In this document: piece by piece, positions 55,476-64,000 of the stretch
How the letters are laid out: every line of letters begins with the position of its first letter
Position numbering within the stretch: the first letter of the stretch is position 1
Position numbers and translations under genes: made by a program
Notes under the pieces: model-generated
The model's database searches: none
Seen by the model: the letters and a program-made list of their open reading frames with translations, nothing else
What the model was told of the DNA's origin: nothing
Assembly (NCBI GenBank): GCA_010093605.1
Contig: MU004201.1
Span: 373,856 to 437,855 of the forward strand
Source: Lophium mytilinum
Taxonomy: Eukaryota > Ascomycota > Dothideomycetes > Mytilinidiales > Mytilinidiaceae
DNA length: 64,000 bases
Reading direction: 5' to 3'

Positions 55476-55850
55476 CAACTTGGTGGAGTATTCGGTTTCA
55501 GATCTTACACGCTTTTAAAGTCCCCCGGGTGGCGCGGATGGATCTTAATTACATCTTAATCACTTCTTAGCTTCTACTATGAGCATGTCCAATGAACCAG
55601 ACTTTAACAAATAGGCCCACCTTGGAACCCGAGAAGGTCCGCTATATGCCAACGTTATTAGTGCCTGCAAATAGCTCTCACCGTGGGATGAGGGGGTGCT
55701 CAATCTCCTAGATGGTGAACTTGTGCGAGGAAACCAGCTAAAACGACGTCGAGCTAATAGCAGTAAGGAGCTGAATATATAGGAGAATGGACGTTAAAGG
55801 CAATACTAAGGAGGACGATATAGATAAAGGTGAGTAGAGTACCATGCGTA
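55476..55850 (+). mobile_element. Second hAT copy, right part
   Basis: Continues the hAT C-terminal domain after the Gypsy insertion: CCCCGGGTGGCGCGGATGG near 55524, MSMSNEPDFNK near 55580 and ELVRGNQLKRRRA near 55710. These match MSMSNERDFN and GLVRGNQLKRRRA of the first copy. The 3' end of the element could not be fixed. Confidence 0.85.
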
Positions 55851-56371
55851 TGACTTGCTGAGAAATACTACTTATACTATGTTAATTAAGAAATGTTGAC
55901 GCAATTAACCGATATAGATGTCTGCTTACTATGCTGTTAATCTCATTAACGGCGGGGGGAGGCCTGCTAAGTGAATGATTAATGACCTGCTTATTAGCCG
56001 CAGCATCACCAACATTAAGATTCTCTCCATGACCACCCCAAGCTCGCAGCACCACGCCCTCTTTAACCTTAACACCCATTCCACTATAGCATTCCAACGC
56101 GCGTTTATTCCCGCCTTGTATCCCGAACGCCTCCAGAGCCTACCCAGTGCGCTAGACTACATCGACAGCAGCTCAGTAGATGGCGAAGTAGTGTGTTGAT
56201 TGATGTGCGAGGGAGGAAGCTAGCTAAAACGGAAGGATCCCTAGATATACAGCATTGTGCTAAGAAGCCAGTAGGTACGCAGCAAGGACGCCATAGATTA
56301 CCCCATTCTTAGCCGAAGAGCGTTAGTTTACAGCCGGTGAATGGCTAAGGTAATATAGTGCTGGTCCTAGG
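55851..56371. other. No supported gene
   Basis: A 74-codon plus frame at 55975-56199 is open but unrecognised. This interval may include the remaining end of the second hAT copy. Confidence 0.35.
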
Positions 56372-56373
56372 TA

Positions 56374-56720
56374 CAGTACTAGGACTTTGAAATCCAGAAT
56401 CGCCTGAAATTATAATTTTTTAACGACCACGCCCAACCACAAGCTCTAATACCTGGTGTACCATCCTCTAGCCTTCCTAACCGCCTTGAGTCTCTTTTCC
56501 ATGCCGCTAACCAACTTATTAAGCAAACTTTAGGGTAGAGCCAGCCATGCCTCCTTGCATAGACACAAGCTTTTATAACTACGCTGCAAGCCTATTACTC
56601 ACCATGACGCCTTCAACAAAGCCGGTGTAGTAGAAGAAAGCATGTATAGAAGAGACTATGCTCTATTATAGAGCGTTTCAATGTGCCGGGAGTTAGGCAT
56701 AGAGGGAGCGGAGATACTAG
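56374..56720 (-). pseudogene. Tc1/mariner fragment, C-terminal
   Basis: The minus strand gives ALPSLLNKLVSGMEKRLKAV (one stop omitted after LP) and RKARGWYTRY near 56450-56560, the end of a Tc1 transposase. A TA-flanked terminus CAGTACTAGGACTTTGAAAT starts at 56374. Upstream parts of the protein are lost or unreadable. The terminus abuts its own mirror image (TCCTAGGTAC), giving a local palindrome. Confidence 0.6.
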
Positions 56721-56870
56721 AGTAAAACCCTAGGACACTTTGTTAATTAGAGTCTTTCAACCCAGTGTAAGGAATTTAGACTCGACGTCTTCTTCTGAAT
56801 CGTGATTAAAAATTCGAATAGAGCCCACTTTAGCTGTGTTCAAGGATATCGCTCCCGGTATTATGCTATT

Positions 56871-56990
56871 TGTTTAATAAAGTCACGTGACTGTATTACA
56901 TGATTAACAGTATATAGCTACTTCTTAGGTTGCTGCTCTTCTATACTTAGTTAATTACTTTCTCCCACTCGTAACTGGTTACATTAAACA
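56871..56990 (-). repeat. Solo-LTR-like repeat, copy B
   Basis: TGTTTAAT ... ATTAAACA, 120 bases, TG...CA ends. Inverted relative to copy A at 29704. No matching flanking duplication was seen. Confidence 0.7.
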
Positions 56991-58106
56991 GGTTATGAGC
57001 CCAGAAACCTGCGAATTCGCTGCTAAGTGTTGAAACTCACAGAACGCGACTTAAAAGCTAACCACTTCCCAGAGCTATATCTCTGGCAATAGACACGCTG
57101 CAATCTTTCCCTCTTCGCTGTTTAACAGCGAATACTACGAACAGTCTCGTGTTGAACCCCCTTGGGAGAAAAACGGCTCAATCCTCCATAAACCCTGGTG
57201 GTTTCTGGCGAACCATGCTAATCCTCTACCTACTTCCCTGGGCACCCTCTCAAACCTAACCTCCCGCGATTTCTACATGCGCGCACGTTTGGAACCCCCA
57301 GGGGGCTGAGGCTATCGTGACTTTAAAATGGATGGCTGGGGAAAAGTGTTCTGTAGAAAGCTGATTGAGTAACAATTGGAAAGCTGGCGCTAAGGCGCTA
57401 ACTAGCCCCGCTTATCCAGCATCCTGCATTCTCACAAACCCCCTTAACCAGCTATCTTAATTATCATTAATCAGCTAATAAAAACCATCCTCCACCATAA
57501 TAAACAATCCAGATTAGTCTTTACTTGACTCCTATTAAGCTACGCATACCTGTCGTTATAATCTACGTCCTCGGCCACTCCAGCCAGCTGCAGAAGGTCG
57601 CTTCTTAGACCCCGACCGCTTTTTAAGCACTGCATACTAATTCCGTTATCTATACGGCAACCCTTAGCGAGCATTCTATAAAGTAGTTCGCTACAAGCCA
57701 TTACTCTCGTCCTTAGAGTTATCAGACTACTTAGGAGTTACCTTAGACTCCATACCCCCGCCTCTATCTTTAATAGACCTCTTTGGTCTTGAAGTTTACT
57801 CGCCTCTACGGTTAAGATCTACCTCTCCAGATACACCTATTAAGTCTCTCTCTCATACTGATCTTTCACTGCAAGTACACACTTTATCCTCTGCAATTTT
57901 ACGCTTTTAAGGCAATTAACGCTTAGCTCCGCCGAAATCTAGCACAGACTCCGACTTTCCTATACTACCTCGTCGTCTTACTTTGCCGGAATCAAGCCTA
58001 GACGCCCCTCCGCACGTTACATCGCCCTCTAATCCTCCATCGTTTGTATTCCCTCAAAACAACTTCTTAGGATTATTTTGGCAGCCCGACTCCAATTCCA
58101 TAGACA
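56991..58106. other. Leader-like region upstream of Copia gag
   Basis: A plus frame at 57983-58225 overlaps the start of the gag fossil in another frame. Upstream, sequence near 57600-57980 is intermittently open (LDSIPPPLSLIDLFGLEVYS). It may be the N-terminal part of the same protein. Confidence 0.35.
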
Positions 58107-59313
58107 ATGTCGAACAAAACAAACGCCGTAAGCGGCTCTTTGGCAGTGATAACCATGTCGCTCGGATCGATCCTACTACTCGAATCTCCAGCTGGATATT
58201 TGAAGTGGGAAAGGGAAATGCATAACTGCTTGGGAATGGCAGGCTATAGCAGCCTCCTAGGCCGCCAAAAGGAAGAACCAACGGAGGCCAAGAGGAAAGA
58301 GTCATAGCTTGATAAGCAAGATAGAGCTATTGCGATGGTCCAATCGCGATGCGGGCTTAACGCAAGAGAGGAAATTAAGGGCCTTAAACACCTAGACACA
58401 GTTCTGCATAAAATGAAGCTACGCTTTACACCTCGAGGAAGTGCCATCTTTCAGCAACTTGACCTAAACTTTAGCACCCTCACTCGCCTCTTGCATAAAC
58501 GTCTTAAACTTTGCTAAACGCCTACAGCACGCCCGGAATGAGATCCATAAACTAGACCCGACCTATTGCATTAGTAAACCTCATCTAGTAAACTGCTTCC
58601 TTACAGGCCTCGGTCCCGAATTCTCAACTTTTATATCCGCCTTCTATTAGGTCAACTCGCTAATTCCTGACCGCGACGATGCCGGAATCCTTACACGAGC
58701 AGCTGTTACCTTTGACGCCGCTGTAATGGCCGCAGAAAAGGAGGAACAGGCACAACGCCTTGCAGAGACTCCGCCAATTCCGGTGGCTATAGCTGACGTC
58801 TAAGGCTGCAAGCTATGCGCTTACTGTTATAGCCGAACACACAAGAAGCCAGATTGCTGGAAAAAACTAAAGAAGATTTCTCGCCGTTACTACTTAGGCT
58901 GTGAACCTGCAATTCCTCCCCTTACACCCGAAGAGGCTTGTTTAGCTATAAGAGAATCTCTTACGGGTACAGAGTATGGCGGAAAAGGACGGCTGGGAGC
59001 AAAACAGAAAGATCTTATTAAGAAAGTTCGTGAAGCCACGCAAATCCTAGTGGATAACCGTGCGAAGGAGGAAGAGAGTTGGAAGAATAGGGTTAAACTT
59101 AATAGATATATCTAGCAGCAGCGAGACTATTTACGGAGACTTAATCGCAAGGATCGAGACGTTATAAAGAGACAACAAAATCTTAGAAACACCTTATTAG
59201 TCCGTGTATCCGAATCTCTCTAGAGCTGTCTTCTCTAGGTTGATCCCAACTTAATAAAGATTGAGGCGAATGCTAACCTTGTTCCCCAACTTCCCCATTA
59301 CAATGCTAAATTG
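58107..59313 (+). pseudogene. Ty1/Copia gag fossil
   Basis: The first frame gives LLESPAGYLKWEREMHNCLG and LKHLDTVLHKMKLRFTPRGS. A one-base shift near 58515 moves to FAKRLQHARNEIHKLDPTYC, LVNCFLTGLGPEFSTFISAF and AGILTRAAVTFDAAVMAAEK. This is the UBN2-type gag of Copia elements. An intact CCHC zinc knuckle is at 58816-58857 (CAYCYSRTHKKPDC). A lysine-rich tail continues to the TAA near 59313. Pol does not follow, so the element is truncated or the rest was lost. Confidence 0.8.
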
Positions 59314-59749
59314 TAACCTCGAGCACCCATTTATAATTAAACCCTAAATAAGAGTCCTCTATGAAAATAATATAGCCTTATAAGCTAAAGAATCCACTTC
59401 CTCAATGCAAGCTAATGAAAAAAAAATAAGCCGCAGTAATCTGCATCATTCGGCTATACTTTAGGAGTAGTATTGTATCACCAACTTCCTTTATATACCG
59501 GTTATTTATCGTTTAACATAAGAGTTCCTTAATAGGATATAGATAATTCTTACAGCGGCATCTATATAAGGGTTTTGCTTAGCTTTCTTTTCTATAGGCT
59601 GCTAAAAAGATTATTAGATAACGGAATACACAATCTTGGGCGTTATAGGTCAATTTATAACAGGTGGAATGGAATTGCGAGAATTATTCTCCTCTATTTT
59701 TCACACTCTAATCATGCCCATGCGGGTCTTAGACGTTTCGTTTGTTTAT
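59314..59749. other. No supported gene
   Basis: AT-rich, with an A9 run near 59418. It is the downstream side of the minus-strand SANT-like gene. Confidence 0.4.
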
Positions 59750-60859
59750 CTAGGCAATGCGGTATTGTTTAGGTAGTACAAATCCCACTGCCTTAAGAAC
59801 CCTATGTCTGTTCTTGAGTGTGTGAAGCTGGCTGATTCTATCCCGCTTAAAGTACTCTAGAATATCTGCCCACTTGTGGCAAAGGACATCCCTCCGTCTT
59901 AACAACTTATAATTGTCTTCCGTTCTCCACAGGTATTCCCTTCTACGGCCACTGCCAGATGCCTCCACTATGCCTGTTTTATCATCCAGCATAGAATTCT
60001 TCCCTTAGTGCAATCTTGTTGTGCCAACGCTCTGAGTATTCGCAGGAGGTGCTGATAAGACCACTTGCTGAGAGTCTGAGGTGGAGGTTGTTGGTCTGTC
60101 TATAGGCACAGGCGCGGCGTTGCTTACTGCCTTTTCTATGCTTGAAGAACTGGATGAAGGCACGAATGTAGGAGTCATGTCTGCAGAAGGCGACGACGTA
60201 ATTAGAAATCCCATGAGATGTGGTGGAACTTCCTTCCAAGTTTCTAGAAACGCCGTAACTTGGCAAGCAATGCTGTTTTGAAGCATTTTAGCTGCAGCTT
60301 CATACCCAGTGGCATTGTCGGCATCCTTGGCATTATCCCTCTTGGCTTTGAATGCCCGCTTCTGGCTAGAGCCCTCGGCATCACTCTCATCATCCTTTTC
60401 GGCCTCGAACGCCTGCTCTTCGCTAGATCCTTCGGTAAAACTGTCATCATGCCTTTGAGCCTTAAATGTCTGCTCCTGGCTAGGACCCCCGGCATTATTG
60501 CTATCATCTTTTTCGGCCTCGAACGCCTGCTCTTCGCTAGATCCTTTGGCAAAACCGTTATTATGCCTTTCAGCCTTAGATGTCTGCTCTTGGCTAGACC
60601 CCCTAGCATAGGTCCATGTCTGTCGCCAAAGTCTATCCCGGGGCAAATTTTCGAGATGGCCATTATTTTCCACTATGTCCCACGTTTGTAGATTAATCTT
60701 ATCGCTGATAGTGGGATCGTTCTGGTACTTCAAAGCGATTGCTAGAAGAGCTTCCCCCAGCTTCCCCTTATTAGCGGCGATTCGTTCTGCGCATTCGGAT
60801 GGGGGCTGTTCCTCTGGAAGAGAAGAATGGGTTCTGTTAGAAATAGGTCTTTGGTCCAT
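59750..60859 (-). CDS. SANT/Myb-like protein with five 19-residue repeats, one stop
   Basis: ATG 60859 (purine at -3, G at +4) opens a frame of 284 codons to TAA 60005-60007. The same frame then runs on to a stop at 59750-59752, total about 369 codons. Residues 86-180 are five 19-residue units (GSSQEQTSKAERHNNGFAK, GSSEEQAFEAEKDDSNNAG and three more), alternating basic and acidic types. A Ser/Pro/Thr-rich linker follows. Past the TAA, EYLWRTEDNYKLLRRRDVLC and HKWADILEYFKRDRISQLH form a SANT/Myb-like helix-turn-helix, a DNA- or histone-binding fold. The single TAA would be CAA before one C-to-T change. Either the 284-residue product is made without the DNA-binding part, or this is a young pseudogene. 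Confidence 0.6.
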
Positions 60860-62025
60860 TTCCTATGTCCTTAGGAAAGGTCGAGACGGATGTAGGATTT
60901 GGCGAAAGATATGACACTTTCTAGAGGAAAAGTTAACTCGGTGTTAGAACAGTATATGTATTCTAGAGACGAAAACAGGCAAACAGCTATTTTGAAAAAA
61001 CTCTAGATTGTAAGAAGCAAACGGTTGAGAACTTACTAGGAATCTAGAGACAAACTTAAATCCGCAAACAATTTCCGTATTAAAGAGATAGAATTCTTTC
61101 GGCCTAATCTAGATGCCTAGTTTGGGTAGGTAACGTTATTACCGGCTCTAACACGTACGTTTAGGACGTGTTTATCTTTAAGTCTATTCTGCCAACCGCT
61201 ATAGTAGCGTCTAGAGGTGAGTACATGTTACGGTTACGGACGTTAGCAACGGTTACGTTAAGGACGCTTATGTGAAGTTTCTAGAGGACAGCAGGTAATT
61301 ATAGCACGTGCACGTCGCCTACATAAGCGTAGACCTTAGTTATCTCTATCTATAAGAATCTGTTGTGGCTCTAGCCTGATAGCACACGTTTTACTCCACT
61401 TTCTTAGTAAACGGTAAACTAGCATAGTGATTACTAGAGCTCTATTATAAGCTCGCCAGCTCCGCATCTTGCAAGTCGAACTCAAGAGACTAAGCCGACA
61501 GGCTGTCGCCGTCGTTGACAGCGTCACCGGCCTTCACTACGCGATTCTCGAGCTTCAACCGACAATTTCCTTTCAACAGTCTCCTAGAACCCGTCATCTT
61601 TGAAGATTACCTGGAAACCTTTAACGACTTCCTGGAACTGCCGTCTTTACGAACTACTTGAAACCTATTTCTTTGACACCCTTTGAAAACCCCTCGTCTT
61701 CAACAACTGCCTTGTTTCGACGACCTCTTAGAAACGGCCGTCCGCTAGCGCCTTCTTAGAAACCGCTATTAACAGCTTCTGGGCTCCGTTGTTCTGTACA
61801 ACGTTATCCAGCCACACGCGGAAGCTTTCATAGGCCCCACTGCTTCCTCCTAGTAATTTGGTGTAATTGCGTTCTAAAAACGATAATTTGGTTTGGTGTC
61901 TAGGTTTTTCTAGCATCCGCGTAGGCCCTGAGGAAGTAGTCCTGTGGTTTGCAGAAAATCATGTGATTAACAGACCCCATCTACTTTCCTCTCAAATTTT
62001 CTTCCATAACCTTTCTCTTTATCAA
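60860..62025. other. No supported gene
   Basis: Probable upstream region of the SANT-like gene, then sequence with repeated CTTTGAAGA/CTTCAACAAC-like words at 61550-61760. Short frames (61728-61916 minus) are unrecognised. Confidence 0.35.
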
Positions 62026-62225
62026 CTCTCCTTCATTAGCTCTCCTTTAGTAACTCTCCTTTATTAACTCTCCTTCATTAGCTCTTTTTATGACGCTAGC
62101 GTCTAGCACACAGACGTTAGGCGTCACCCTCGAGCTGTCTAACACCCGCGTTCACCTTATTAACGCCCGCATTCAGCTTATTAATGCCCGCATTTAGCTT
62201 ATTAACGCCTGCGTCAAGCTATCCA
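62026..62225. repeat. Two adjacent minisatellites
   Basis: At 62026-62084 units of 14-15 bases (AACTCTCCTTCATTAGCTC type) repeat about four times. At 62150-62225 a 21-base unit (GCATTCAGCTTATTAATGCCC) repeats three and a half times with transition differences. Confidence 0.75.
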
Positions 62226-62439
62226 GGCCATTACTTTACGGGCCGCCGTTGTCTTTGGCGCCCTTCTTCAACTATACACCCCCATCTTTGGCCTCCCGCT
62301 ATTCCACGTCCAGCGCAAGCAGCTCTAACATCCCCCCTAAGGAGAGTCAACACATAAAAGATGGCGCGTAGATAAGGTAGTTACCCGATAAATGCAATTG
62401 CCAGTATCCAGTATAGCCAAAAAGGACAGATTAACGCTA

Positions 62440-63685
62440 TCAAGCATTATTAGGCAGCTGGATAGAGCCATTAAAGGCGAATGCAACGCCGAAGTCTTAT
62501 TAATGAAGCTCGGTCTATGAGACTCGCTTTGAATCTGCCGCTTTAACTTACTCTAGAACCATACCTAGCCGCTGCGTATCTGCTTAATCGTACGCCAACT
62601 AAAGCAATTAGCTGGAAAACATTATTTAAACTCGCATACAACAAGAAGCCATTAATTGCAAACTTCAAGATTTATGGCTGCCGAGCTTATGCACTTCGAA
62701 AGCAGATCTCACGAGGAGATAAGGTCTCCGAGAGGGCTTAAATTGGCTATCTTGTAGGCTACAATTCAACCAACGTCTACCGAGTCTAGATTCTAAACGC
62801 CAACAGCGGAGCTCACAGAGGCAAAGTTATTCGAATCCGAGACGTCACCTGTAAGCAAGACACGTTTTATTAAAGCTATAATAGCACAGATCCGCTGCAT
62901 TAAGATGAAGAGCTCGAATAAATCATACTGCTGCTATATCAGCCCGCGCTTCATTACCTGGAGGAATTATCTGAGAACAAATCCGAGCTGCAAGCATTGT
63001 CAATCGAGCAAGCATTACTGAATGAGTAAGCATTATCAATCAATCAAGCAGCAATCGAGCAAGAATCGACAGCTGCAGATGATCTGATTTACACGGCAAA
63101 ATCTCCACCTTATCTGCTAATGCATTATCCACAATCTCGATTCGAACACAAGCAATCAAGCGAGCCATCTCATAAGCTTCGAAGCAAGCCATTACATGGG
63201 CGATTAAGCGAGCTACTAAAGAAGCGCTTAAGCTCTACAGTAAACTTATGCATAACGCTTATAGAAACAAGCTCCAATTAGACACGGAAAAGAGAGCTTA
63301 ACTCTGAAGATTCTGATTCGAATACAGCTCCGAATCGCGAGCTGATCGACAGTACACCAAGATTAGCACACATCCTACCCGAAGGGACCACACGAAATGG
63401 AGCTCCATGCAAGGAATCTTACGACAACTTAAGTTTCTTCGTCCTGAAATACTGGTCCACGTACGTAGCTGCTTTACATACAGCTCTAAAGACACGATTC
63501 CACCACAGGGAGCTTCTAACCGAGCCAACACACCATTAAAATGGTATGAAATTGCTATCACCACACAGGAAAGGCTTCTGATCAGCAATGCATTAAGTAA
63601 TCGAGACGATTAAGCGCAAAGGAACGTATAGGCAGGTAGCTTTAGAGGAACTAGATGCTTAAAATAACAAAGTTCTTCCACTACA
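62440..63685 (+). pseudogene. Ty1/Copia integrase fossil, cut at start of RT
   Basis: AAYLLNRTPTKAISWKTLFK, FKIYGCRAYALRKQISRGDK, IGYLVGYNSTNVYRV and VIRIRDVTCK (62555-62850) are the C-terminal part of a Copia integrase. A variable linker follows. Then WSTYVAAFHTALKTRFHHRE, AMHXVIETIKRKGTYRQVAL and NNKVLPL near 63580-63685 are the segment just before the reverse transcriptase. Homology stops at VLPL, a few codons before the expected WVF motif, where the 75-bp AT satellite begins. Stops and one frame change are present. Confidence 0.82.
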
Positions 63686-63687
63686 TG

Positions 63688-64000
63688 CTAAATAATAGAT
63701 ATTCTAAATAAATTAGCATTACGTGCATTATATATAAACCATGTTCTAAATATATCTAGATAATATATTCTAGATAAATGAGGCCTATATTCATTCTGTA
63801 TTAAATATAATCTAAATAAAACTAGAATGTAAATACTATATAATGGATATTGTAAAATTATTTAGTACTAATAACAATATATATAAAATATATTTTAAAC
63901 GTATCTCGATACTAGATAATAGATATTCTAAATAAATTATACTATATGCATTGGATATAAATATATTCTAAATATACCTATTTACTAAATAATAAATATT
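63688..64000. repeat. 75-bp AT-rich satellite, runs off window end
   Basis: CTAAATAATAGATATTCTAA, ATTAGCATTACGTGCATTAT and AATATATCTAGATA repeat about four times in the forward orientation. Same family as 16.4-17.2 kb and 26.9-27.3 kb. Confidence 0.85.

Noticed and set aside
60244-60691. Open frames overlapping the SANT-like gene on both strands
   Set aside because: They are shadows of the 57-base (19-codon) repeats in the minus-strand gene.

Overview
The window looks like a transposon-rich, gene-poor stretch of a filamentous ascomycete (Pezizomycotina-like) genome. Nearly every recognisable reading frame is a fossil. Protein homology continues in one frame for hundreds of codons but is broken by TAA and TAG stops. 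The two LTRs of the same element differ only by transitions. Tracts are AT-rich and TpA-rich. This is the pattern expected from repeat-induced point mutation (RIP, CpA to TpA), and it has also reached sequences that look like ordinary host genes. No rRNA, convincing tRNA or CRISPR array was seen. A 398-base assembly gap lies at 16607-17004.

Layout. 1-11.3 kb holds decayed unknown frames, a pogo-like transposase remnant (about 4.56-5.33 kb), a cluster of fold-back repeats (6.07-6.36 kb) and a large ruined gene (7.45-10.34 kb). That gene joins a C1/PHD-like zinc finger to an Hsp70/HSPA12-like ATPase. 11,320-14,926 is a complete but dead hAT transposon with an exact 8-bp target duplication. 15.2-17.2 kb is a Copia reverse transcriptase fossil, then a 58-bp minisatellite and a 75-bp AT-rich satellite. 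17.1-26.9 kb is bounded by about 200-bp inverted repeats. It holds the least damaged frames: an orphan gene at 20.3-21.4 kb, a decayed acidic protein and a SET-domain remnant. 27-43 kb mixes AT satellite, direct repeats, a short LTR, a Ulp1-like peptidase remnant, a Copia protease/integrase fossil, unknown decayed frames and several tandem repeats, including a 57-bp array related to the one at 16 kb.

43.8-45.7 kb is a Tc1/mariner element. 46,537-55,470 is a full-length Ty3/Gypsy element (LTR, PBS, gag, PR, RT, RNase H, IN, charged tail, PPT, LTR) with a CTACT target duplication. It is inserted in the middle of a second hAT copy. 56.4-64 kb holds a Tc1 fragment, another short LTR, a Copia gag fossil, a nearly intact SANT/Myb-like gene with five 19-residue repeats, and a Copia integrase fossil that runs straight into the 75-bp AT satellite at the window end.

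The elements have colonised one another (Gypsy in hAT, arrays at Copia breakpoints) and have then been mutated. The only reading frames that might still make protein are the orphan gene at 20,316-21,383 (minus strand) and the SANT-like gene at 59,750-60,859 (minus strand). Each has one stop codon to explain.
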